A stretch of 12,677 nucleotides of DNA from Nitrososphaerales archaeon TH1177 (GTDB taxonomy: Archaea; Thermoproteota; Nitrososphaeria; Nitrososphaerales; Nitrososphaeraceae). Both the position numbers and the translations under genes were made by a program. The notes beneath the pieces are model-generated. The model made no database searches. It had not been told where the DNA came from and saw nothing but the letters and a program-made list of their open reading frames with translations. Positions 6,332 through 12,564 of the stretch are shown piece after piece. How positions within the stretch are numbered: position 1 is the stretch's first letter; each line of letters begins with the position of its first letter. The stretch spans positions 1 through 12,677 of the forward strand of contig JAATVJ010000065.1 of NCBI GenBank assembly GCA_014523515.1, in the 5' to 3' direction.

Positions 6332-6784
6332 ATGACTAAAATTACTGTTGTAGATTTATATCCCGGGCAGAGAAAAACATCAAGAGCAGTTGCTACCATT
6401 TCTAAAGGAAATGGTAAAGTTAGAATTAATAATATTCCAGCAGAGATAATTCAACCTGATGTCTCAAAAGAATTGATATTGACTCCAATGAATATAATTG
6501 GAGATATACGAGATAAGATTGATATCAACGTAAAAGTTGAAGGTGGTGGATTTATGGGACAAGCTTTTGCAAGTGCAGTAGCAATATCACGAGCCCTAGC
6601 TGGAGAATCTAAAGGAGGACGTGATCCAAAGGATCATCCATTGTCAAAAAGTATAAGACAAGATATTCGCAAAAAAATAACTGAATTTGATAGACATTTG
6701 CTTGCAGGAGATCCTAGACAGGCTGAATCAAAGAAATTCGGTGGGCCAGGTGCTAGAAGAAAAAAACAGAAATCATATCGTTAG
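6332..6784 (+). CDS. rps9: 30S ribosomal protein S9
   Basis: A 150-residue small-subunit protein whose C-terminal tail reaches the P-site tRNA. The family pattern is clear: GQRKTSRAVATISKGNGKVRINNIPAE (12-38), DI.VKVEGGGFMGQAFASAVAISRAL (about 64-89), a DHPLSKSIRQDIRKKI stretch, and the conserved end GGPGARRKKQKSYR with the invariant terminal SYR. ATG follows rpl13 by three bases, with a purine-rich AAGGGAGA stretch just upstream inside rpl13. In many archaea rpoN and rpoK follow, but here the cluster ends with a T-run and SBDS begins after a new promoter. Confidence 0.97.
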   Translation: MTKITVVDLYPGQRKTSRAVATISKGNGKVRINNIPAEIIQPDVSKELILTPMNIIGDIRDKIDINVKVEGGGFMGQAFASAVAISRALAGESKGGRDPKDHPLSKSIRQDIRKKITEFDRHLLAGDPRQAESKKFGGPGARRKKQKSYR

Positions 6785-6790
6785 TTATTA

Positions 6791-6799
6791 TTTTTTTTT
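6791..6799 (+). terminator. Poly-T terminator of the rpoD-rps9 cluster
   Basis: A run of nine T starts seven bases after the rps9 stop codon and is followed by more AT-rich sequence. No GC-rich hairpin precedes it, which is normal for archaeal intrinsic termination. A TATA-rich promoter region for the next gene follows directly, consistent with a transcript boundary. Confidence 0.55.
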
Positions 6800-6827
6800 A
6801 TATTGACTTTGAAACCTTTCAATTAGA

Positions 6828-6851
6828 TTTAAATTTATATGCATATATATT
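6828..6851 (+). promoter_or_regulatory. TATA-rich promoter region of the SBDS gene
   Basis: Two overlapping TATA candidates are visible: TTTATATG at 6834-6841, predicting a leader of about 12 bases, and ATATATAT within 6843-6850, predicting a leaderless start at the ATG (6876). I cannot decide between them from sequence. No Shine-Dalgarno-like sequence lies before the ATG. Confidence 0.45.
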
Positions 6852-6875
6852 ACAAAATCTCATTTTTAATATTCT

Positions 6876-7565
6876 ATGACTGATAACAAATTCTCTATAG
6901 TAAGGTTAATGCTCAATGCTGATAAATTCGAAATTTTAGTTAAGCCTGATCTAGCATTAGATTACAAACTTGGTAAAAAAACAGATATTTCTAATATTTT
7001 AATTTCAGATGAAATTTATTCAGATGCTAATAAAGGTACACGTGTTCCTTATGAAAAATTAATTAAAAATTTTAAAACTAAAGATCAAATAGAAATTGCT
7101 AAACAGATACTTGAACATGGTGATGTTAATCTTACAACTGATCAGCGTAGAAGAATGGTTGAAGAAAAGAAAAAACAAATTATTCAATATATTAGTAGAA
7201 ATTTTATTGATCCAAAAACACATCTTCCTCATCCACCATTAAGAATAGAAAATGCAATGGAACAGATTCGTTTGGTAATAGATCCATTCAAGAGATCAGA
7301 GGAACAAGCAAAAAAAATTATTGATTCTTTAAGAAAAATTTTACCATTAAAATCAGAAAATCTTCGATTAGTTATTACCATTCCACCACAATTTTCTGCT
7401 CAATCTTATAGTCTTATAAAAGGCATAGGGGATCTCAAAGACGAGATGTGGCTTCAGGATGGATCATTAAAAGTAATTATAGAAATAAATGCTGGAATGC
7501 GCTTAACTTTAGTTGAAAGAATAAATTCTATTACAAAAGGCTCTGCTCACGTTCAAGAACAATAA
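6876..7565 (+). CDS. sdo1: SBDS/Sdo1 ribosome maturation protein
   Basis: A 229-residue archaeal homologue of the Shwachman-Bodian-Diamond protein, which in eukaryotes acts with an EF-2-like GTPase to release the anti-association factor eIF6 from the large subunit. All three domains are present: an N-terminal FYSH domain (about 1-88) with FEILVKPDLALDYKLGK and SDEIYSDANKGTRVP, a central helical domain (about 95-158) with LTTDQRRRMVEEKKKQII and HPPLRIENAMEQ, and a C-terminal ferredoxin-like domain (about 162-229). Length is as usual. ATG at 6876 follows a TATA-rich promoter. It heads the exosome cluster, a linkage known across archaea that ties ribosome maturation to RNA decay. In many archaea a proteasome alpha gene precedes it; here rps9 does. 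Confidence 0.96.
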   Translation: MTDNKFSIVRLMLNADKFEILVKPDLALDYKLGKKTDISNILISDEIYSDANKGTRVPYEKLIKNFKTKDQIEIAKQILEHGDVNLTTDQRRRMVEEKKKQIIQYISRNFIDPKTHLPHPPLRIENAMEQIRLVIDPFKRSEEQAKKIIDSLRKILPLKSENLRLVITIPPQFSAQSYSLIKGIGDLKDEMWLQDGSLKVIIEINAGMRLTLVERINSITKGSAHVQEQ

Positions 7566-7573
7566 TAACAATG

Positions 7574-7590
7574 AATAAATACCATTTATT
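7574..7590 (+). repeat. AT-only inverted repeat after SBDS
   Basis: AATAAAT-ACC-ATTTATT, a perfect 7-base stem with a three-base loop, begins eight bases after the SBDS stop codon. It could be an RNA hairpin at the end of the SBDS message or a processing point between SBDS and rrp4. The stem has no GC pair and no long T-run follows, so a chance occurrence is likely. Confidence 0.25.
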
Positions 7591-7676
7591 AAAATAGGAA
7601 ATTTGAACTTGAAAAGAGATATAAAATTGTTAAATAATGATACAAACAAATACTTTTCTTTGTTAATGTTACTAAT

Positions 7677-7685
7677 AAGGAGATG
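7677..7685 (+). promoter_or_regulatory. Shine-Dalgarno-like site of rrp4
   Basis: AAGGAGATG matches the archaeal anti-Shine-Dalgarno end of 16S rRNA well and lies 12 bases before the rrp4 ATG. The ATG inside this motif leads to a stop after two codons, and an in-frame stop at 7692-7694 rules out any earlier rrp4 start, so the site supports ATG at 7698. Confidence 0.5.
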
Positions 7686-7697
7686 TTATTATAATTC

Positions 7698-8519
7698 ATG
7701 TTAGAAATTAAGAAAAGATATGTTATTCCAGGCGATGTGATTATAGAAGGAAATTATAGGCCATTAATGAATGTAATAAAAAAAGATAATTTTATAATTG
7801 CTACAAGGATAGGAATTGCCGAATCAAGTAAAGATGGTATAAAAGTTATTCCATTATCAGGTGTTTATATTCCCAGAGTAAATGATATAGTCATTGGAAA
7901 AATTATAGATAATTCTTCATTATCATGGGAAGTAGATATTAATGCAATTTTTTCAGCTCATCTTCCTGCTCAAGATGTTTTTGGAAGAGATTTTTCTCCT
8001 GCAAAAGATGATATGAAAAAAAGACTTGCACCAGGTGATTTGGTAACAGCTAGAATAATAACTTTTGACAGAACTAGAGATCCAATGTTAACAATTCAGG
8101 AAAAGGATTTAGGTAAGATTTCTAATGGTGAATTTCTAAAAATATCTTCAACACGTGTTCCTCGTTTAATAGGAAAGAGGGGTTCTATGATACAAACTAT
8201 CGAACAAGCTACACAAACCAGAATTTTAATTGGACAAAACGGAATACTTGTTGTGACTGGAAAAAACAAAGAAGGCATTGCTCTTGCTTTTAAAGCAATA
8301 AGATTAGTTGAGGAAGAAGCACATACCTCAAATTTAACACAAAGAGTAAAAGATTTGCTAAATGTTTCTGAGGAGGTATCACAAACAGAAACTAATAATA
8401 GTTCAGTGAATAACGAAGACTATGTTAACAATAGTTATGCAGATAATAATTCCAACGATATTGAAAATGGTAATAGTTCAAATAATACTACTGAATCTCC
8501 AAGAAGAGATTCAACCTAA
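7698..8519 (+). CDS. rrp4: Exosome complex RNA-binding cap protein Rrp4
   Basis: A 273-residue cap subunit that sits on the Rrp41/Rrp42 ring and guides RNA into the central channel. Domains in order: N-terminal beta domain with RYVIPGDVI (7-15), S1 domain (about 60-136) with AHLPAQDVFGRDF and GDLVTARI, and KH domain (about 146-207) with the RNA-binding GxxG loop GKRG (159-162) in PRLIGKRGSMI. After a charged helix the last 50 residues (about 224-273) form an Asn/Ser-rich low-complexity tail, making the protein longer than typical archaeal Rrp4. A 132-base gap after SBDS holds a possible TATA-like sequence (about 7617-7629) and a good Shine-Dalgarno site, so transcription with SBDS or from its own promoter are both possible. 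It is followed 20 bases later by rrp41. Confidence 0.96.
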   Translation: MLEIKKRYVIPGDVIIEGNYRPLMNVIKKDNFIIATRIGIAESSKDGIKVIPLSGVYIPRVNDIVIGKIIDNSSLSWEVDINAIFSAHLPAQDVFGRDFSPAKDDMKKRLAPGDLVTARIITFDRTRDPMLTIQEKDLGKISNGEFLKISSTRVPRLIGKRGSMIQTIEQATQTRILIGQNGILVVTGKNKEGIALAFKAIRLVEEEAHTSNLTQRVKDLLNVSEEVSQTETNNSSVNNEDYVNNSYADNNSNDIENGNSSNNTTESPRRDST

Positions 8520-8521
8520 AT

Positions 8522-8530
8522 AAGGAGAGG
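8522..8530 (+). promoter_or_regulatory. Shine-Dalgarno site of rrp41
   Basis: AAGGAGAGG lies just after the rrp4 stop and nine bases before the rrp41 ATG, which fixes that start. It supports leadered, Shine-Dalgarno-driven translation inside the exosome cluster, in contrast to the leaderless-type starts elsewhere in the window. Confidence 0.6.
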
Positions 8531-8539
8531 ATAAAGATT

Positions 8540-9301
8540 ATGAATCAAACAATTCTAATAGATGAAAATGGAAAACGTACTGATGGTCGATCTATTGATG
8601 AATTAAGAGATATTAAAATTACTATAGGTGTTATAAAGAATGCAGATGGATCTGCCTCTATAGAATTTGGTAAAAACAAAATTATAGTAGCGGTATATGG
8701 GCCAAGAGAAGTTCATCCAAAACATATGGCTCTCCCTGATCGATGTGTATTAAGATGTAGATATCATATGTCACCCTTCTCAACAGATACTAGAAAAAAT
8801 CCAGCTCCATCAAGAAGAGAAGTTGAAATTTCAAAGGTAATGCGTGAAGCATTAGAACCAGCAATAATATTAGAAGATTATCCTAGAGCTGCTATTGATG
8901 TTTTTGTAGAAGTATTACAGGCAGATGGTGGCTCTCGATGTGCAGGAATTACGGCTGCCTCAGTGGCTTTAGCTGATGCTGGAGTTAATATGAGAGATTT
9001 GGTTGCAGCCTGTGCAGCTGGAAAAGTAAATGATAAAATAGTTCTTGATATCAATGACATTGAAGATAAGGAAGGATCAGCTGATATGCCCGTTGCATAT
9101 TTACCAAATCTTGAACAGATTACCTTGTTACAATTAGATGGAATCTTAACTGAATCTCAATTTGATGAATGTATAGAAAAAGCCATTCAGGGATGTAAAA
9201 TGGTTTATGAAATACAAAGAAAAGCATTAATAGAAAAATACTTCGGAAATGATCTGCCTGAAGGTGAAGAGAAAGAATTGGAGGAGAATAAAGAGAATTG
9301 A
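8540..9301 (+). CDS. rrp41: Exosome catalytic subunit Rrp41 (RNase PH family)
   Basis: A 253-residue phosphorolytic 3'-5' exoribonuclease subunit. With Rrp42 it forms the hexameric ring that degrades and tails RNA. RNase PH signatures are RTDGRSIDELR (13-23), NADGSASIEFG (34-44), an SRREVEISKVMREALEPAI segment (91-109) with RNA-contacting Arg92/Arg93, QADGGSRCAGITAAS (127-141) carrying the phosphate-binding Ser132/Arg133 pair, and the catalytic-site segment with Asp182 in GSADMPVAYLP (179-189). All expected active-site positions are present, so it should be active. The last 18 residues are Glu-rich. Its stop overlaps the TTG start of rrp42 by four bases (TTGA), giving coupled synthesis of the two ring partners. 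Confidence 0.97.
   Translation: MNQTILIDENGKRTDGRSIDELRDIKITIGVIKNADGSASIEFGKNKIIVAVYGPREVHPKHMALPDRCVLRCRYHMSPFSTDTRKNPAPSRREVEISKVMREALEPAIILEDYPRAAIDVFVEVLQADGGSRCAGITAASVALADAGVNMRDLVAACAAGKVNDKIVLDINDIEDKEGSADMPVAYLPNLEQITLLQLDGILTESQFDECIEKAIQGCKMVYEIQRKALIEKYFGNDLPEGEEKELEENKEN
9280..9286 (+). promoter_or_regulatory. Shine-Dalgarno site that fixes the rrp42 TTG start
   Basis: GGAGGAG within the 3' end of rrp41 lies 11 bases before the TTG at 9298. It is one of the strongest Shine-Dalgarno matches in the window and supports use of TTG as the rrp42 start rather than any internal ATG. Confidence 0.65.
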
Positions 9302-10116
9302 GTTTATCAAAAAAATCACCACTAGTAATTGAACAATTACGTAAACGACAAATGTTCGATTTAATTACTAATGGAAAAAGGCTAGATGGTAGAAACTTAG
9401 AAGATACAAGAGACCTACAAATAGAAGTAGATATAATTAAAAAAGCAGATGGGTCTGCTAAAGTAAGATTAGGCAATTCAGAAGTGATTGCGGGAATAAA
9501 AGTTGAAACAGGCGAACCATTTGAAGGATTAGAAAATAAAGGGGCATTAATTGTAACTGCAGAAGTTCTACCTATTGCATCTCCTTACATAGAACCTGGA
9601 CCTCCAGATGAAGAAACAATAGAACTAGCCAGAGTAGTTGATCGAGGAATTAGAGAATCAGAGATGGTTGATTTAGAGAAATTAGTTTTAATACCTGGTA
9701 AAATAGTTTATACTATCTTCGTTGATTGTAGTATAATTAATGCTGATGGTAACCTTTTTGATGCAACTTCATATGCTGTAGTTGCTGCATTATTAAGTAG
9801 TAAATTGCCGATTTTTGAAATTCGTGATGAAAAGGCAGTCGATACAGGAAAAAAACAAGAACCTCCAATTACAACAATACCTATATCAATAACTTCCATA
9901 CGAATAGGAAATAATATTATTCTAGATCCTACCGTTGAAGAAGAGGTATGTATGGAATCAAGGATAACAATAACTACTAATTCTAATGGTGACTATACTG
10001 CAATACAGAAAGGATCAACTGGTTATTTTACTCTTGAACAAATAAAATTTATAGCTAAAACAGCAAGAATTAAAGCAGAGACTATAAGAACTAAATTAAA
10101 GGAGCTGGTAAAATAG
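9298..10116 (+). CDS. rrp42: Exosome non-catalytic ring subunit Rrp42 (RNase PH family)
   Basis: A 272-residue partner of Rrp41 that completes the exosome ring and helps bind RNA but lacks the phosphorolytic site. Visible features are GKRLDGRNLEDTRDL (26-40), KKADGSAKVRLGN (48-60), SPYIEPGPPDEETIELARVVDRGIRES (95-121) typical of the Rrp42 group, and DCSIINADGNLFDA (143-156). Where Rrp41 has its catalytic ADMPVAY, this protein reads CMESRIT (218-224), so the catalytic Asp is missing as expected. The start is TTG overlapping the rrp41 stop by four bases, supported by a strong Shine-Dalgarno sequence. Its stop is followed with no spacer by the rpl37ae ATG. Confidence 0.96.
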   Translation: MSLSKKSPLVIEQLRKRQMFDLITNGKRLDGRNLEDTRDLQIEVDIIKKADGSAKVRLGNSEVIAGIKVETGEPFEGLENKGALIVTAEVLPIASPYIEPGPPDEETIELARVVDRGIRESEMVDLEKLVLIPGKIVYTIFVDCSIINADGNLFDATSYAVVAALLSSKLPIFEIRDEKAVDTGKKQEPPITTIPISITSIRIGNNIILDPTVEEEVCMESRITITTNSNGDYTAIQKGSTGYFTLEQIKFIAKTARIKAETIRTKLKELVK

Positions 10117-10356
10117 ATGGTAAGTAGAAACAGAAAAGGTCAAACGGTACTAAAAGGTCTAGGAACAAAATTTGGAGCCACAGTTAGAAAAAGATACGGT
10201 AAAGTATATAGAACTCTTAAACAAAAAAGACGATGTCCTTCTTGTGGTTCATTAAAATTTGGGCGAATTGCATCTGGAATTTGGAATTGTCCAAAATGTA
10301 ATTTTAAAGTAGCTGCTGGAGCATATGATATAAATATTGAGAAACTTCAAAGCTAA
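10117..10356 (+). CDS. rpl37ae: 50S ribosomal protein L37Ae
   Basis: A 79-residue zinc-binding large-subunit protein. The N-terminus is basic with TKFGATVRKRYGKVYRTLKQKR (17-38), followed by a zinc ribbon with Cys40/Cys43 (RCPSCGS) and Cys58/Cys61 (WNCPKCN), and the end KVAAGAYDI typical of the family. The ATG begins immediately after the rrp42 stop, with GGAGCTGGT about 8-16 bases upstream as a probable ribosome-binding site inside rrp42. Linkage to the exosome genes is a widespread archaeal arrangement. In many archaea rpoP follows, but here pcc1 begins within the last seven codons of this gene. Confidence 0.96.
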   Translation: MVSRNRKGQTVLKGLGTKFGATVRKRYGKVYRTLKQKRRCPSCGSLKFGRIASGIWNCPKCNFKVAAGAYDINIEKLQS

Positions 10357-10618
10357 AATCAATGTTTCTCTTTATCTTTCTTCATATTTAGAAACAAAAA
10401 CTTTTTTAAAATCTTTATATAATGCATTAGAACCTGATGATACAAAAATATTAACTCCTCCTCTAATTAAATCATATCTTTTAAATAGAGATTGTGTTCC
10501 ATCATTAATAATTGAAATTACTACTTCTGATATGACAGAATTAAGATCTTTTATTAATTCTTACTTACGCCTAATTAAAACCATCTACTTATGTATAACT
10601 AATCTGCTATTTGTATAA
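10337..10618 (+). CDS. pcc1: Pcc1-like subunit of the KEOPS tRNA-modification complex
   Basis: A 93-residue protein with the Pcc1/CTAG pattern: a first beta strand (KINVSLYL), helix with FLKSLYNALEPDDTKI (23-38), LIIEITTSDMTELRSFINSYLRLIKTI (56-82). The ALEPDD and SFINSYLR motifs are the best markers. Pcc1 is the small dimerising subunit of KEOPS, which makes the universal t6A modification on tRNA with Kae1, Bud32 and Cgi121; none of those genes is in this window. The only workable start is TTG at 10337, inside rpl37ae, giving a 20-base overlap in another frame. No good Shine-Dalgarno sequence precedes it, so translation probably depends on ribosomes finishing rpl37ae. Its gene position between rpl37ae and pfdB matches other archaea. 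Confidence 0.85.
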   Translation: MRNFKAKINVSLYLSSYLETKTFLKSLYNALEPDDTKILTPPLIKSYLLNRDCVPSLIIEITTSDMTELRSFINSYLRLIKTIYLCITNLLFV

Positions 10619-10627
10619 CGTTATGAA

Positions 10628-10635
10628 TTTATATT
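10628..10635 (+). promoter_or_regulatory. TATA box of pfdB
   Basis: TTTATATT is centred about 28 bases before the TTG start of pfdB at 10660. This predicts a transcript beginning at or within two bases of the TTG. No Shine-Dalgarno-like sequence occurs between the pcc1 stop and the start codon. Confidence 0.5.
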
Positions 10636-10659
10636 CAATTTATTTAATTATTCAATGAA

Positions 10660-11031
10660 TTGAGTCAAGAAAATGAACTACCTCCTTGGCTTAAAGAACA
10701 AATATCTAGATTACAACAGCTTCAACAAAATCTGCAAGCTATTATGATGCAGAAGCAACAAATTGAACTAGAAATTGTTGAAACAGAAAGAGCATTGGAG
10801 GAATTAAATAAAATAACTACATCTGATTCTATTTATAAAGCAGCAGGTCCTTTATTAATAAAATCTGAGAAAGATACAATAGAAAAAGAACTAAGTGAAA
10901 AAAAAGAATTAGCAAATACCAGAGTTATGGTATTAGGAAAACAAGAATCACGTGTAAAAGAAAATCTTAAAGAAGTTGAAAATAAGATTAATCAAATGCT
11001 AAAAGGAACACAATCTACAACACAAAAATAA
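10660..11031 (+). CDS. pfdB: Prefoldin beta subunit
   Basis: A 123-residue subunit of prefoldin, the alpha2-beta4 hexameric chaperone that captures unfolded proteins and passes them to the thermosome. The protein is almost wholly coiled coil: an N-terminal helix with SRLQQLQQNLQAIMMQKQQIE (16-36), a central hairpin with DSIYKAAGPLLIKSEKDTIEKEL (56-78), and a C-terminal helix to about residue 116. The IYKAAGPLLI hairpin is typical of the beta class. The start is TTG at 10660; an ATG at 10655 leads to a stop after two codons in another frame. A TATA box 28 bases upstream implies a leaderless or near-leaderless message. Position after pcc1 matches the archaeal exosome superoperon. Confidence 0.95.
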   Translation: MSQENELPPWLKEQISRLQQLQQNLQAIMMQKQQIELEIVETERALEELNKITTSDSIYKAAGPLLIKSEKDTIEKELSEKKELANTRVMVLGKQESRVKENLKEVENKINQMLKGTQSTTQK

Positions 11032-11091
11032 TCTAATTTTTATAGTATAGTTTTTAGTTAGAAACAATAATCCGAATATTTAATTTTATTT

Positions 11092-11820
11092 GTGTCTTTT
11101 CGTATTGTAGTAGATGAAAGAGAGCGAAATAGTAGTGTTCCTAAATTCTTAATTGAAGATGGTGCCCAAATAGATTTTGCACGACTTTCAGTAGGAGATT
11201 ATATTATAGCACCTGAAATAGCTATTGAAAGAAAGACAATACATGATTTAATTAATTCAATATATGATGGACGACTTTTTATTCAATGTTCTGATTTGAC
11301 ACAATTTTATTCTAAACCTATTTTAATAATAGAAGGAAATATTTTAAATTTACAATTTGAAAAATTCATTGAAAATAAAAATGATGAAATTGAAATTTCA
11401 GTTGAGAAAATTTTACAGATTTACGATGCTCTTGCAACTATTGCATTAATTTTTAGGATACCAATTATTCATTCTCCTTCCGCAAATTATACTTCAAAAT
11501 TTCTTATTATTTTATTAAATAAAGCAATAAAATCTGGAATTACAATCAATGGACCATTAATTAAGAGAATAAAAAAAGGAAATCGTATACAATTACAGCA
11601 ATTATCCATACTTTCATCATTACCAGGTGTAGGAGATAAATTAGCCATAAAATTGCTTAAGAAATTTAGAACACCATCAAGAGCAATAAATGCATCTGTA
11701 TCTGAATTAGCTTTGATTCCAGGTTTTGGAAAAGCAAGAGCTGAAAAAATGAAAAAAATCCTTAATTATGAATTTAATGATAACAATACAAAAAATCAAC
11801 AAGGAACGTTAAATTTTTGA
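11092..11820 (+). CDS. xpf: Short archaeal XPF/ERCC4-type structure-specific nuclease
   Basis: A 242-residue nuclease of the short, helicase-less XPF form found in crenarchaea and ammonia oxidisers, which cuts branched DNA near single/double-strand junctions with PCNA. The ERCC4 nuclease domain (about 1-130) has IVVDERER (5-12), VGDY (34-37) and the catalytic GDx(n)ERKxxxD pattern as Gly35-Asp36 and Glu46-Arg47-Lys48 to Asp52, then YDGRLF. A tandem helix-hairpin-helix module follows, LSSLPGVGDKLAIKLLKKF (174-192) and LALIPGFGKARAEKMKKIL (206-224). The extreme C-terminus, QGTLNF, resembles a PCNA-interacting peptide but is one residue too short for the canonical form. The start is GTG at 11092, giving VVDERE at the usual distance from the N-terminus. 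A TATA-like sequence near 11037-11048 would give a leader of about 20 bases. Confidence 0.93.
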   Translation: MSFRIVVDERERNSSVPKFLIEDGAQIDFARLSVGDYIIAPEIAIERKTIHDLINSIYDGRLFIQCSDLTQFYSKPILIIEGNILNLQFEKFIENKNDEIEISVEKILQIYDALATIALIFRIPIIHSPSANYTSKFLIILLNKAIKSGITINGPLIKRIKKGNRIQLQQLSILSSLPGVGDKLAIKLLKKFRTPSRAINASVSELALIPGFGKARAEKMKKILNYEFNDNNTKNQQGTLNF

Positions 11821-11838
11821 AATTAATTTATTCACTAT

Positions 11839-11856
11839 CTTTAAATCTCTTTATAG
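11839..11856 (+). promoter_or_regulatory. TATA-like promoter of the flavin-binding protein gene
   Basis: Two candidates lie here: CTTTAAATCT at 11839-11848, predicting a leader of about ten bases, and TTTATA at 11850-11855, centred 28 bases before the ATG and predicting a leaderless transcript. Neither can be preferred without mapped transcript ends. Confidence 0.4.
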
Positions 11857-11880
11857 TCTTATTAATGAACAAAATTTCTC

Positions 11881-12555
11881 ATGAAATTAATAAAAAAACT
11901 TGAGATTCAATCCAAACAAAATATTATTAATTTTCTAAATAATCAAGCAGTTGGAAGATTAGCAACTATAGATATCAATGGCTTTCCCCAGGTAATACCG
12001 ATGAATTTTGTTTATGTTCAAACTAAAAAATTCAGAGATAATTCCTATATTCTTAAAGAAGATAGTATATACATGCATTCTTATCGATTTGGTGAGAAAA
12101 TAGATAATATCAAAAGGAATTCAACTACGGGATTTGAAACAGATCAACATCTGGCTTTTCTTCCATCATACTATTTTCATCCATATGATGCATCACAAGC
12201 AGACACATTGTATATAAGCGTAGTTATAAAAGGACACTCATATATAATTGAAGACAAGGAAGAAAAAGCTCTGGCTCTAAATTCATTAATGGAAAAATAT
12301 CAAAAGGAGGGTAATTATGAAAAACTAAACTCAAAGATGCATTCAGTACAAGAAGTAACTGTAATAAAATTGGTACCTCGTAATATGAAAGGCAAATATA
12401 AGATTGGGCAACAATGGACTCCTTCATATAGATTGAAAATAGCTAAAAATATTCTAACTAGAGAAAAAGAAAATGCTAAATTAATTTTTGAAATAATGGG
12501 AATTGAAATTTTAGAAAATGGAATTTTAAAAATAAAAAAGGAACCAATATTATGA
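11881..12555 (+). CDS. Pyridoxamine 5'-phosphate oxidase-related flavin-binding protein
   Basis: A 224-residue protein of the FMN-binding split-barrel group (resembling Pfam Pyridox_ox_2). The pattern is QAVGRLATIDINGFPQVIPMNFVY (22-45), then SIYMHSYRFGEKIDNIKRN (62-80), where a His and a basic stretch usually meet the FMN phosphate, then SVVIKGHSYIIEDKEEKALALNSLMEKY (113-140), and VIKLVPRNMKGKYKIGQQW (161-179). Members bind FMN, F420 or heme and act on unidentified substrates, so no reaction is assigned. After the barrel, residues 180-224 form a charged, probably helical tail. ATG at 11881 follows a TATA-like region with no Shine-Dalgarno sequence. It appears monocistronic and converges with a short reading frame at the window edge. 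It is not a true PdxH, which is shorter on the C-terminal side and has different motifs. Confidence 0.87.
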   Translation: MKLIKKLEIQSKQNIINFLNNQAVGRLATIDINGFPQVIPMNFVYVQTKKFRDNSYILKEDSIYMHSYRFGEKIDNIKRNSTTGFETDQHLAFLPSYYFHPYDASQADTLYISVVIKGHSYIIEDKEEKALALNSLMEKYQKEGNYEKLNSKMHSVQEVTVIKLVPRNMKGKYKIGQQWTPSYRLKIAKNILTREKENAKLIFEIMGIEILENGILKIKKEPIL

Positions 12556-12564
12556 CTTGAAAAT

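Noticed and set aside
7603..7704. A 33-codon TTG-started frame between SBDS and rrp4.
   Set aside because: No family resemblance and no ribosome-binding site at its start; kept only as part of the note on this gap.
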